Source: Eubacterium sp. (GTDB lineage Bacteria; Bacillota; Clostridia; Lachnospirales; Lachnospiraceae). Taken from it: a DNA stretch of 64,000 nt. The stretch covers positions 1 through 64,000 of the forward strand of contig JAILOU010000021.1 in NCBI GenBank assembly GCA_024690665.1, in the 5' to 3' direction. Below the pieces are notes generated by a model. That model was not told the DNA's origin, did no database searches, and saw nothing but the letters and a program-made list of their open reading frames with translations. Positions within the stretch are counted from its first letter, which is position 1. Every line of letters begins with the position of its first letter. The translations under genes were made by a program, and so were the position numbers. Shown here in pieces: positions 52,644-60,775 of the stretch.

Positions 52644-53495
52644 ATGTATAAAAAGGGTCTGATGATTTTATTGAGCGGTTGTATGCTGGTGTCGCTTGCA
52701 GCCTGTTCAAAAACGACGAATGAGAATGAAAGTAGTTCTGCTACAGAACAACAGGAAGTTAGCGATAGTACAGCAGATACCACAACAGAGGCAGAAACAT
52801 CAAGTTCGCAGGAAAGTACTGATGTAACGACATCTACAGAAAAATCCGGTGATAAAGAAGAACAAGATTCTTCGGATGTTTCGGATCAGATTAAAGTGAT
52901 TGAGGATAACAAGGATGTCTGGAGTCGTGCGGATTATGAAGGTGAAGAGTATTCTTATACCGTAACGGATCTCGATCATGATGGATATCTTGAGATCATT
53001 ACAGCGACGTTACAAGGAAGCGGTTTTTACACATACTTTGATGTTTATGAAGTAAGTGAAGATAAGACAAAACTGGTAGAACAACCTTATGATTCAGAAG
53101 AAGGCGAATCACTTCCGGATATCATTGAGACAACGGTTGATACCTATACCATGCCGGATGGAACTGTGAATTATGCATACACAGATATTCTTCGTGCGAG
53201 TGCTGCTGATGGTTATGAATTGATCGGCTATTTCTCACTTGGTGACGGTAAGATTACCATTACACCGGTAGCAAGTAAGTATACGCTGTCTGAGACAGAG
53301 GAAGAAAGCACAACAACCTACGCAGACGCAGATGATAAAGAAATTACAGAAGATGATTTCAATGCAGCGCTTGATAACGCACTTAGCGGAGCAACCAAGG
53401 GAACACAGAAGTTCCAGTGGATTGCAGAAGAAGATTGGAATGATGATATCACCGATCAGCTGAAAAGCGCTTATGAAACTTTTGCAAACAACTAA
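52644..53495 (+). CDS. Lipoprotein of unknown function
   Basis: 283 residues. Lipoprotein signal with lipobox LAAC (Cys21), then a Ser/Thr/Glu-rich linker (~22-80) and a C-terminal domain (~90-283) starting DNKDVWSRADYEGEEYSYTVTDLDHDGYLEIITATL, an FG-GAP-like/EF-type Asp-rich turn common in surface proteins of this group. Anchored to the outer face of the membrane. Function unknown. Confidence 0.82.
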   Translation: MYKKGLMILLSGCMLVSLAACSKTTNENESSSATEQQEVSDSTADTTTEAETSSSQESTDVTTSTEKSGDKEEQDSSDVSDQIKVIEDNKDVWSRADYEGEEYSYTVTDLDHDGYLEIITATLQGSGFYTYFDVYEVSEDKTKLVEQPYDSEEGESLPDIIETTVDTYTMPDGTVNYAYTDILRASAADGYELIGYFSLGDGKITITPVASKYTLSETEEESTTTYADADDKEITEDDFNAALDNALSGATKGTQKFQWIAEEDWNDDITDQLKSAYETFANN

Positions 53496-53520
53496 AGAAT
53501 ATGGTATCTTCGACCGATAT
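53493..53520 (+). promoter_or_regulatory. Possible flagellar sigma (SigD/FliA-type) promoter
   Basis: TAAA (53493-53496), 17 bases, CCGATAT (53514-53520) resembles the TAAA-N15/16-(G)CCGATAT consensus of the flagellar sigma factor of Firmicutes. It overlaps the end of the lipoprotein gene. CCGATA can also pair with TATCGG at 53539-53544, so a structured-RNA reading is an alternative. Confidence 0.45.
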
Positions 53521-53578
53521 AAGTAGTACCGGGACACCTATCGGCCAATGGGCGAAACGGTAAAATGAGACACCATGG

Positions 53579-53628
53579 ATGGAAAGACTATGTAAAATGG
53601 ATTTTTACGCAGTCTTTCCATTTTTTTT
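53579..53628 (+). terminator. Terminator after the lipoprotein gene, or attenuator
   Basis: ATGGAAAGACT / AGTCTTTCCAT stem followed by TTTTTTTT. If the SigD-like promoter at 53493 is real, this hairpin would lie in the leader of the next gene and act as an attenuator. Confidence 0.85.
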
Positions 53629-53766
53629 GCTTACATCGGATGAGATGTGAAAAAGTCCAGACAAGGAGGGGAGACGCGAAAATATTTCAATCTGCCGTAG
53701 CAGCATGCGCAGCTCAAGCGGGGGACAGATCGAGATTTGGTGTCGAAATCCAAAGGAGTTATGAAC

Positions 53767-54765
53767 ATGAAAATTGAATCAAGTATGATTGCTATGCAAT
53801 CGCAACACGCTTACACGAGTTACACCTCGCAGTCACTCGGGGCATTTCGGGCAAGTCTTGAAGATGCGAAAAATTCAGCATCTGCGAAGGCTTCTCAGGA
53901 AATTGCGGAAAATGGTAAGGTCACAGACAGTCAGGATTCAGCGCTTCAAACGGTGCAAAAGCGTTCCTTGTTTTATTTATTTGAACTGCTCTTTGCAAAT
54001 CATAAGAACTGGTTTGATCAAATCTGCAATCAGTATTCGCTGTCTTCTCAGCCTGCGCAGTATGGAGGTGGTTTTGGAAGTTCATTTGCCTCTTCCAATT
54101 ATGTGATGGAAACGTATCACTATGAGCAGGAAGTGACGACCTATTCTACGACCGGAACAGTGGTAACGGCAGATGGGCGGGAGATTTCATTTGGACTGAA
54201 TCTGCAGATGAGCCGAAGCTTTGAAGAGTATTACAGAGCAGATGTGCAGGCGAGTCCATTTGACATGTGTGATCCGCTTGTCATTAATCTTGACAGTGAC
54301 ATTGCGAATCTGACCGATCAGACTTTTATGTTTGATCTTGACGCAGACGGCACGGCGGAAGAGATTTCGATGCTGTCAGCGGGAAGTGGTTATCTTGCAC
54401 TCGATAAGAACAGTGACGGTGTGATTAATGACGGCTCAGAACTGTTTGGTGCGAAGAGCCAGAATGGATTTGCCGATCTTGCCGCGTATGATGAGGACGG
54501 TAATGGCTGGATTGATGAAAATGACGCAGTCTTTTCCAAACTGAAGATCTGGGCGAAGGATGCTTCAGGCAATGACATCTTGTACAGCTTAAAGGAAAAG
54601 GGCGTTGGCGCGATCTGCCTTGGCAACGTAGCGACGAATTTTACGGAGCGCAGCGCAGAACGGGTTAACGGCGCCATCAGATCTAGTGGAATCTTCTTGT
54701 ATGAAAATGGAGCTGTCGGAACGGTGCAACACGTGGATGTTGCGAAATATGCAGGTATAGCTTGA
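53767..54765 (+). CDS. Uncharacterised protein with EF-hand-like calcium loops
   Basis: 332 residues from the ATG at 53767, chosen because AAAGGAG is 8 bases upstream. No signal peptide. After a Ser/Ala-rich N terminus (helical, ~1-90) comes a beta-rich region and Asp-rich loops: FDLDADGTAEEI, DKNSDGVINDGSELFG and DEDGNGWIDENDAVFSKLKIW, matching EF-hand/hemolysin-type calcium loops. I do not recognise the family as a whole. A flagellar-type promoter may lie upstream, which would tie it to motility or surface structures; that is inference. Confidence 0.75.
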   Translation: MKIESSMIAMQSQHAYTSYTSQSLGAFRASLEDAKNSASAKASQEIAENGKVTDSQDSALQTVQKRSLFYLFELLFANHKNWFDQICNQYSLSSQPAQYGGGFGSSFASSNYVMETYHYEQEVTTYSTTGTVVTADGREISFGLNLQMSRSFEEYYRADVQASPFDMCDPLVINLDSDIANLTDQTFMFDLDADGTAEEISMLSAGSGYLALDKNSDGVINDGSELFGAKSQNGFADLAAYDEDGNGWIDENDAVFSKLKIWAKDASGNDILYSLKEKGVGAICLGNVATNFTERSAERVNGAIRSSGIFLYENGAVGTVQHVDVAKYAGIA

Positions 54766-54777
54766 GTCAAAGGCGAA

Positions 54778-54808
54778 GGCCGGGGAAGGAATTTCTCCGG
54801 CTTTTTCC
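54778..54808 (+). terminator. Terminator after the EF-hand-like gene
   Basis: GCCGGGGA..TTCTCCGGC followed by TTTTT. Confidence 0.8.
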
Positions 54809-54882
54809 TTGCCTAAATCATTGCCCGGCATTTCTAAAAGCGTTAAAATATAAACATAAATAGTAACGGGAGAGCGATTCAT

Positions 54883-56484
54883 ATGAAGATTGAATTTATC
54901 GGAGCCGACCATGAGGTGACGGGGAGCTGTCATTTTCTCGAGGTTGGCGGGAAACATTTGCTTGTAGACTGTGGTATGGAACAAGGCGCGGAGCTTTATG
55001 TAAACCAGGAGATTCCGGTGAATCCGTCGATGATTGACGCGGTGCTGATTACGCATGCGCATATCGATCACTCCGGGCTTTTGCCGCTTTTATACAGCAG
55101 GGGATTTCGCGGAAAGATCTTTGCGACGGAAGCAACGACAAATCTGTGCAGCATTATGCTAAGAGACAGTGCGCATATTCAGATGTTTGAAGCAGAGTGG
55201 AAGAATCGGAAGGCGCGTCGAAGTGGCAAGCCGCAGGTGGAGCCGATGTATACGCTTGAGGATGCGGCCAATGTTATGCAAAAGTTTGTGCCATGTGATT
55301 ACAACCGCCGGATTCAGGTGGTAGAAGGCGTGGAGATTAATTTTGTGGATGCCGGCCATCTGCTTGGTTCTTCGAGCATCGAAGTCTGGGCGACAGAAGG
55401 CGAGGAAACGAGAAAACTGGTATTTTCCGGAGACATCGGTAATGAGACAAAGCCGCTGATTCGTAACCCGCAGATGATTGATGATGCGGATGTTGTGATT
55501 ATGGAATCGACCTATGGAGATAAGAATCACGGAGCGAGAGTGGACTACAGCATTGCACTTGCCAATGCGATTCGAACGACATTTTCCAGAGGTGGTAATC
55601 TGGTTATTCCGGCGTTTTCTGTTGGAAGAACGCAGGAGCTGCTTTATTTCCTTAGAAAGATTAAGACGGAAAATAAACTGCCGGAGTTCGAAGGATTTCA
55701 GGTGTATATTGATTCACCACTGGCGGTTGAGGCGACGGGAATCTTCCAAAAGAGCGTGTCGCAGTGTTTTGATGAGGAGGCGCTCAGCCTGGTGAACAGC
55801 GGTATTAATCCGATTTCATTTCCGGGACTTGTGACGGCAACGAGTGCAGAAGAATCTAAGGCGATAAACTTTTTGAAAAAACCGGTTGTGATTATTTCGG
55901 CATCGGGTATGTGCGAGGCCGGTCGTATCCGCCATCATTTAAAGCACAATCTGTGGAGAGAAGAGTCGACGATTTTATTTGTCGGTTATCAGGTACCGGG
56001 AACGCTTGGTCATATGCTGCTTAACGGTGCTAAGGAAGTGAAGCTGTTCGGAGAGAATATCCATGTGCAGGCACAAATTTTAAATCTGCCGGGTATCTCG
56101 GGACATGCGGACAAGGATCATCTTCTTGAGTGGGTGCATCATATCTCGCCAAAACCAAAGAAGGTCTTTGTCGTGCATGGAGAGGATGAGGTCGTGGAGA
56201 GTTTTTCTTCGCTTCTTCGGCAGGAAGGCCTTGATGCATTTGCGCCGTACAGCGGAGATGCGTTTGATCTTGTGACGCTTGAGCAGATTGCATATGGTCC
56301 GAAGGAGAAGGTGAGTGCTTCTAAGAAGGGAACGCAGAAAGCTTCAAGCAACGCATTTGCAAGATTGTTTGCAGCGGGTGAAAGACTTCTTAATGTCATT
56401 CGCAAATGTGAGGGCAGGCCGAACAAAGAACTTGGGCAGTTTGCCGACCAAATTAACTCACTGGCGGATAAGTGGGAAAAATAA
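54883..56484 (+). CDS. Beta-CASP metallo-beta-lactamase RNase/nuclease-like protein
   Basis: 533 residues. Metallo-beta-lactamase motif H-x-H-x-D-H (ITHAHIDHSG at ~55-64), beta-CASP region (~230-380), and the C-terminal RMMBL block (QILNLPGISGHADKDHLLEWV at ~393-413). This is the CPSF/Int9-like RNA-specificity branch, distinct from RNase J, and probably an RNA-cleaving enzyme. The last ~60 residues are a Lys/Ala-rich helical tail. A GGGAGAG site precedes the ATG. Confidence 0.9.
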   Translation: MKIEFIGADHEVTGSCHFLEVGGKHLLVDCGMEQGAELYVNQEIPVNPSMIDAVLITHAHIDHSGLLPLLYSRGFRGKIFATEATTNLCSIMLRDSAHIQMFEAEWKNRKARRSGKPQVEPMYTLEDAANVMQKFVPCDYNRRIQVVEGVEINFVDAGHLLGSSSIEVWATEGEETRKLVFSGDIGNETKPLIRNPQMIDDADVVIMESTYGDKNHGARVDYSIALANAIRTTFSRGGNLVIPAFSVGRTQELLYFLRKIKTENKLPEFEGFQVYIDSPLAVEATGIFQKSVSQCFDEEALSLVNSGINPISFPGLVTATSAEESKAINFLKKPVVIISASGMCEAGRIRHHLKHNLWREESTILFVGYQVPGTLGHMLLNGAKEVKLFGENIHVQAQILNLPGISGHADKDHLLEWVHHISPKPKKVFVVHGEDEVVESFSSLLRQEGLDAFAPYSGDAFDLVTLEQIAYGPKEKVSASKKGTQKASSNAFARLFAAGERLLNVIRKCEGRPNKELGQFADQINSLADKWEK

Positions 56485-56492
56485 CGAAAATA

Positions 56493-56535
56493 AAGGGAGA
56501 TTGGCGTTTCTTTTTGGAGACCTAATCTCCCTGCC
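56493..56535 (+). terminator. Terminator-like hairpin after the beta-CASP gene
   Basis: GGGAGATT / AATCTCCC stem with a long loop; the T-rich sequence after it is weak. Confidence 0.5.
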
Positions 56536-56585
56536 TTGTCTTTTCAATAAAATGGTTTTGTGCTAACATTAAAAAAAGAATGTCA

Positions 56586-57090
56586 CGCCGCTTGGGGCGA
56601 ATTATGAAAAAAGTAAATGATTTTCCCCAGGCGCTGGGGGATTTTGAAAAAAAGTAAATGATTTCCCCCAGGGAGCTGGGGAAAATATGAAAAAAAGAAG
56701 TCATTCCCCCCAGGCGCTGGGGGAAAATATGAAAAAAGTAAATGATCCCCCCGGGAGCTGGGGGAAAATAAGAAAAAGTAAATGATTTCCCCCAGGGAGC
56801 TGGGGGAAATATGAAAAAAGTAAAAGAATCCCCCAGGGCGCTGGGGGAAATATGAAAAAAGTAAAAGAATCCCCCAGGGAGCTGGGGGAAAATACGAAAA
56901 AGTAAATGATTTCCCTCGAGGCGCTGGGGGAAAATACGAAAAAGTAAAAGAATCCCCCCAGGGCATTGGGGGAAATACGAAAAAGTAAAAGAATCCCCCA
57001 GGGCGCTGGGGGAAAATAAGAAAAAAAGAAATCATCCCCCAAGGCGCTTGAGGAAAAAGTAAAATAAAAGAAATCCTCCCCCAGGGAAAG
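56586..57090 (+). repeat. T2 array: about eleven 41-bp tandem hairpin units
   Basis: Each unit has a G+C palindrome (CCCCCAGGGAGCTGGGGG or GGGCGC variant) and a constant A-rich linker (AAATATGAAAAAAGTAAA). Palindromes start near 56625, 56666, 56707, 56747, 56789, 56830, 56871, 56913, 56954, 56995 and 57036, a 41-bp period, with decayed units at both ends (56586, 57076). Variation is concentrated at the palindrome centre. The array ends 12 bases before the ATG of the acidic repeat protein, so it would be its mRNA leader. The linkers are conserved, so this is not a CRISPR array. Confidence 0.9.
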
Positions 57091-57101
57091 GCAGGTGTTA
57101 T

Positions 57102-57698
57102 ATGAAAGATCGGATTGATAAGCGAGATTTTTTGCATAGTATGCACAGCTCGGTAATTAAATACTGGAACGTGAACTTCGAACCCGAAGAAGAAGAGCCG
57201 GAGGAACTTCCTGCTCCTGAACCAGAAGAAGAGGTTCACTACAATGAAGTGACCGGTCGTGCGGAGCCGCCTTCGGCGCTTTATGGACAGCGCAAGGACG
57301 AGATGGAAGAAGAAGCGCTTGCCATCTATGAGCGTCTGCAAAATGAAGCTGCCGCAGATGAGGCAGCCAAGGAGCAGGAAATTGCGGAAATTATGGCACA
57401 GGCTAATGCCGGCGAAGAAGAAGTTCATTATAATGAAGTGACCGGTCGCGCGGAGCCGCCTTCAGCTCTCTATGGACAAAAGAAGGATGAGATGGAAGCG
57501 GAAGCACTTGCCATCTATGAACGGTTGCAAAATGAAGCCGCCGCAGACGAGGCAGCCAAAGAGCAGGAGATTGCGGAAATTATGGCACAGGCCAATGCCG
57601 GCGAAGAAGCGCCGCAGGCAGAAGGGGAAGCAGATGAAGCTGCTCAGGAGGAAGCTTTATTTATGGATATGCCTGAGGCAGAAGAAATACAAGAATAA
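57102..57698 (+). CDS. Acidic protein with a 64-residue internal duplication
   Basis: 198 residues, strongly acidic, Glu/Ala-rich, no signal peptide or membrane helix. Two nearly identical units (about residues 47-110 and 111-175) each start EEVHYNEVTGRAEPPSALYG and continue through a helical stretch (EALAIYERLQNEAAADEAAK). The second half of each unit has heptad-like Ala/Glu spacing suggesting a long helix. Function unknown. It lies between the T2 hairpin array and argS, 18 bases before argS, so it is probably co-transcribed with it. Confidence 0.8.
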   Translation: MKDRIDKRDFLHSMHSSVIKYWNVNFEPEEEEPEELPAPEPEEEVHYNEVTGRAEPPSALYGQRKDEMEEEALAIYERLQNEAAADEAAKEQEIAEIMAQANAGEEEVHYNEVTGRAEPPSALYGQKKDEMEAEALAIYERLQNEAAADEAAKEQEIAEIMAQANAGEEAPQAEGEADEAAQEEALFMDMPEAEEIQE

Positions 57699-57716
57699 GA
57701 TATGAGGAAATAAGAC

Positions 57717-59483
57717 ATGAAATATTTACTGAATTTAATCGGAAATGAAATGCAGGCTGCTTTTGCAGCCTGTGGCTATGATACCACCTACGCGAAGGTG
57801 ACGATTTCTAATCGTCCGGATCTGTGCGAGTTTCAGTGCAATGGTGCTATGCCACTTGCGAAAACTGCGCACAAGGCTCCGATTATGATTGCGGAAGAAA
57901 TTGCACAAAAACTCAAGGGCAGCGCGCTGTTTTCGACTGTGGATGCCGTGAAGCCGGGATTTTTGAATCTTCGACTCAAACCGGAAGCTCTTGCGGAATA
58001 TCTGATCAATATGGTGAAGGATGGTCACCTGGGTGTAAATGCACCTGAAAAGGCGAAGAAAATTATCATTGATTACGGCGGACCTAATGTTGCGAAGCCT
58101 CTTCATGTCGGACATCTTCGTTCGGCCATTATCGGTGAGAGTGTGAAGCGTCTTGGTCGTTATGTCGGTCATGAAATAATCGGTGATGTGCATCTTGGAG
58201 ACTGGGGTCTTCAGATGGGACTTATCATCACGGAACTTAAAGAGCGTCAGCCGGATCTTGTATATTTCGATGAAAATTATGAGGGCGAATATCCTGAGGA
58301 AGCGCCATTTACCATATCGGAACTAGAGGAAATCTATCCGACGGCTTCCGGTAAGTCTAAGGAAGATGAAGCCTATAAGGAAGCTGCCATGCAGGCGACG
58401 TATGAGCTGCAGCATGGAAGACGTGGATACCAGGCGGTACTGTCTCATATTTTAAATGTCTCCGTAACAGACCTTAAGAAAAACTATGAGAACCTGAAGG
58501 TTTCTTTTGATCTGTGGAAGGGTGAGTCGGATGCGCAGCCTTATATTCCGGATATGGCCAAGAAGATGCAAGACGATGGTTTTGCGTATACTTCTGAGGG
58601 TGCGCTTGTTGTGGATGTAAAGGAAGAGTCTGATGCCAAGGAAGTTCCGCCTTGTATGATTTTAAAATCTGACGGTGCGTCTTTGTATACGACGACCGAT
58701 CTTGCTACGCTTGTCTGGAGAGAGCAGGACTATCATCCGGATCAGGTAATCTATGTTGTGGATAAGCGCCAGGAACTTCATTTTGTACAGGTGTTCCGTT
58801 GTGCGAAAAAGACCGGAATTGTACCGGAGAGCACACAGCTTACATTCCTTGGTTTTGGTACGATGAACGGCAAGGACGGTAAGCCGTTTAAGACCAGAGA
58901 GGGCGGCGTTATGCGTCTTGAGAATCTGGTTGCCGATACGAACGAGGAGATGCACAAAAAGATTGTGGAAGGTGGTAAGGTGCCGGCCGAGGAGGCACAG
59001 CAGACTTCTAAGACGGTCGCGCTTGCTGCGATTAAGTACGGTGATTTGTCTAACCAGGCTTCTAAGGACTATGTCTTTGATGTGGATCGTTTTACTTCAT
59101 TTGAGGGTAACACCGGTCCTTACATCTTATATACCATGGTTCGTATTAAATCCATTATGAAAAAATACGAAGAGCAGGGTGGCAATTTGGAAAATGGTCA
59201 CATCATGTCGGCTGAGACGGATGCTGAGAAATCGCTTATGCTTTTGCTGGCTCGCTGGAATGATGTTGTGGAAAATGCGTTTGTTGACCTTGCGCCGCAC
59301 AAGATCTGTGCGTATATCTATGAGGTTGCCAATGCGCTGAATCATTTCTATCATGAGACGTCTATTATGGGCGAGGATGATGAGGATAAGAAGGCCGGTT
59401 ATATTGGTTTACTGGCGTTGACGCTGAAGGTGCTTGAGGATGGTATTGAGATCCTTGGGTTTGAGGCGCCGGAGAGGATGTAG
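57717..59483 (+). CDS. argS: Arginyl-tRNA synthetase
   Basis: 588 residues, the usual class I ArgRS length. N-terminal additional domain (~1-100), catalytic domain with PNVAKPLHVGHLRS containing HVGH (the HIGH signature) at about residue 128, and C-terminal anticodon-binding DALR domain (from ~475). Charges tRNA-Arg with arginine. Confidence 0.96.
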   Translation: MKYLLNLIGNEMQAAFAACGYDTTYAKVTISNRPDLCEFQCNGAMPLAKTAHKAPIMIAEEIAQKLKGSALFSTVDAVKPGFLNLRLKPEALAEYLINMVKDGHLGVNAPEKAKKIIIDYGGPNVAKPLHVGHLRSAIIGESVKRLGRYVGHEIIGDVHLGDWGLQMGLIITELKERQPDLVYFDENYEGEYPEEAPFTISELEEIYPTASGKSKEDEAYKEAAMQATYELQHGRRGYQAVLSHILNVSVTDLKKNYENLKVSFDLWKGESDAQPYIPDMAKKMQDDGFAYTSEGALVVDVKEESDAKEVPPCMILKSDGASLYTTTDLATLVWREQDYHPDQVIYVVDKRQELHFVQVFRCAKKTGIVPESTQLTFLGFGTMNGKDGKPFKTREGGVMRLENLVADTNEEMHKKIVEGGKVPAEEAQQTSKTVALAAIKYGDLSNQASKDYVFDVDRFTSFEGNTGPYILYTMVRIKSIMKKYEEQGGNLENGHIMSAETDAEKSLMLLLARWNDVVENAFVDLAPHKICAYIYEVANALNHFYHETSIMGEDDEDKKAGYIGLLALTLKVLEDGIEILGFEAPERM

Positions 59484-59760
59484 GGCCTTTCATATCTGTC
59501 TTATAATCCTGACACTCCCCCGGGCTCTTGGGCAAACAGATTCGATAAAGTCTGGACGCCTCGCAAGGCCGCTTTGGGGTAAGGTGTTGAGTTAGGTATG
59601 GGCGTGCTAAGAAGTGACCTGTGGCCACTTCTTTCATAAAAGAATCTAAGACTGCTGTTGGAAATAAATTTCCGCGCAATCTTAGATTCTTTTATTTTCC
59701 CCTGCCGGGCGGCAGGGGCACGCCCAATAACATACGAGGCGTCTGGTGCTACGGCGTCCG
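59484..59760 (+). repeat. Cloverleaf repeat R2, copy E
   Basis: Core 59600-59725: outer stem GGGCGTGC / GCACGCCC, H1 GAAGTGACC-TGT-GGCCACTTC, H2 AAAAGAATCTAAG / CTTAGATTCTTTT (59638-59692) and H3 CCCCTGCC-GGGC-GGCAGGGG (59699-59718). The leading sequence GTTGAGTTAGGTATGGGC is shared with copy F. The architecture is that of R1 (outer stem plus three hairpins, H2 with A/T runs and a preceding CATAAAA), though the sequence differs. The flanks hold no gene. Confidence 0.82.
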
Positions 59761-59889
59761 CCTTTTTGACGAATCTGTATGCTACAGAGCATACCGAGGT
59801 CGGTCAATGGATTCTTGCGACAGATATTTCAGGCCTTAGGGTGTCTGCCGGTACATAAAAGGCCTTTTTGGGGAGAAAAATTGACGGGG

Positions 59890-60041
59890 CTTATCGTATG
59901 GGGTTGAGTTAGGTATGGGCGTGCTAAGAAGTGGCCTTTGGCCACTCCTTTAATAAAAGAATCTAAGCTTGCTGTTGGAAATAAAATTCCGCGCAATCTT
60001 AGATTCTTTTATTTTTCCTGCCGGGCGGCAGGGGCTATGCT
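59890..60041 (+). repeat. Cloverleaf repeat R2, copy F
   Basis: Second copy 317 bases after copy E, same orientation, core starting 59917. H1 GAAGTGGCC-TTT-GGCCACTCC keeps pairing with compensating differences from copy E. H2 and its large loop are nearly identical; H3 is CCTGCC-GGGC-GGCAGGGG. The right outer stem is replaced (GCTATGC), apparently where the element meets the end of the neighbouring gene: the stop codon of that gene (60035-60037) lies inside the repeat end. Confidence 0.8.
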
Positions 60042-60511
60042 TCATTTACAATTTTTCCGCAGATATGCTCTGGTGTTAGGGCATACATCAGCGTTGCCGG
60101 GCCGGAGTGTTTTAGTTCGTGCTGGATATAGGCTTCATCCTGGGTGAACTTGTGGCATAGCTGCGTGGCGATGCGATAGAGAGTTTCCTGATCTTCGATG
60201 AATTCAATCTTTCCAAAGACGATGACGGATTTGATATTAAGTGCCCACTCGCCTTCGCGTCGGAACCCTTCGTCGTAGACGCAAAAGGATACTTTGTTAT
60301 GACGCTTTAGGGCATCGATTTTGTGCCCTTTTTTTCCGCCGTGAAAGTAGAGTTTGCCGTCTTCTTCATTATAGAAGTGATTCAGCGGCATGCCGTAAGG
60401 GTAGTCGTCATCACCTAAAACAGATAGGACACCGCGTGGCTCATTTTTCAGAATTTCAATACACTCATCTTGAGATAGTTTTTGTTTGATTCGTAATAGT
60501 TCTCGAAACAT
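60035..60511 (-). CDS. Pyridoxamine 5'-phosphate oxidase-like flavin-binding protein (NimA-like)
   Basis: 158 residues of the split-barrel FMN-binding fold. Motifs: ILKNEPRGVLSVLGDDDYPYGMPLNHFYN, then LYFHGGKKGHKIDALKRHNKVSFCVYD, typical of the PNPOx-like/5-nitroimidazole reductase (Nim) group. A small flavin-dependent oxidoreductase; NimA-type nitroreduction or another redox role are possible. The promoter is to the right, with an AGGAGG site before the start. Confidence 0.88.
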   Translation of the reverse strand: MFRELLRIKQKLSQDECIEILKNEPRGVLSVLGDDDYPYGMPLNHFYNEEDGKLYFHGGKKGHKIDALKRHNKVSFCVYDEGFRREGEWALNIKSVIVFGKIEFIEDQETLYRIATQLCHKFTQDEAYIQHELKHSGPATLMYALTPEHICGKIVNEA

Positions 60512-60617
60512 AGTTGATCCTCCTTTAGAGACCTTATTGTATCATACTTAGAACGTCGTGAAAATCAAAGAAATATAGGGAATAATTTTGCGAAAAATGA
60601 TATGATGATAGCGGAAG

Positions 60618-60746
60618 GTTTAACTCAGTCGGAGAACAAGCTCCGTCTGAGTTAAACGCTCCGCGAGGATGCACACGGATTCGGACAGGAATTTGTCTGC
60701 TGAAGCAGACCCGAATCCGGCGCGCAAGACTCGCGAGCGAGTCTTG
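60618..60746 (+). repeat. Three successive hairpins upstream of the glycosyltransferase fusion
   Basis: GTTTAACTCAG..CGGAG / CTCCG..CTGAGTTAAAC (60618-60657), CGGATTCGG..GTCTGC / GCAGAC..CCGAATCCG (about 60676-60719) and CAAGACTCG / CGAGTCTTG (60725-60746). The block is in the leader of the next gene and resembles the R1/R2 style of stacked hairpins. It may be another structured repeat family; no second copy is in the window. Confidence 0.65.
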
Positions 60747-60775
60747 ACTACGTAGCCAATGAGGGATGTTTTACT

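Noticed and set aside
53521..53640. Cyclic-di-GMP-I riboswitch before the EF-hand-like gene
   Set aside because: The conserved core and tetraloop-receptor sequences of that class could not be matched; only generic hairpins are visible.
56586..57090. T2 array as a CRISPR array
   Set aside because: The sequences between palindromes are nearly identical from unit to unit, so they are not spacers; the whole 41-bp unit is tandemly repeated.
56583..57428. Long minus-strand ORF of 281 codons over the hairpin array
   Set aside because: Its Phe/Pro-rich repeats are only the reverse reading of the 41-bp T2 units, with no ribosome site and overlap with a better plus-strand gene.
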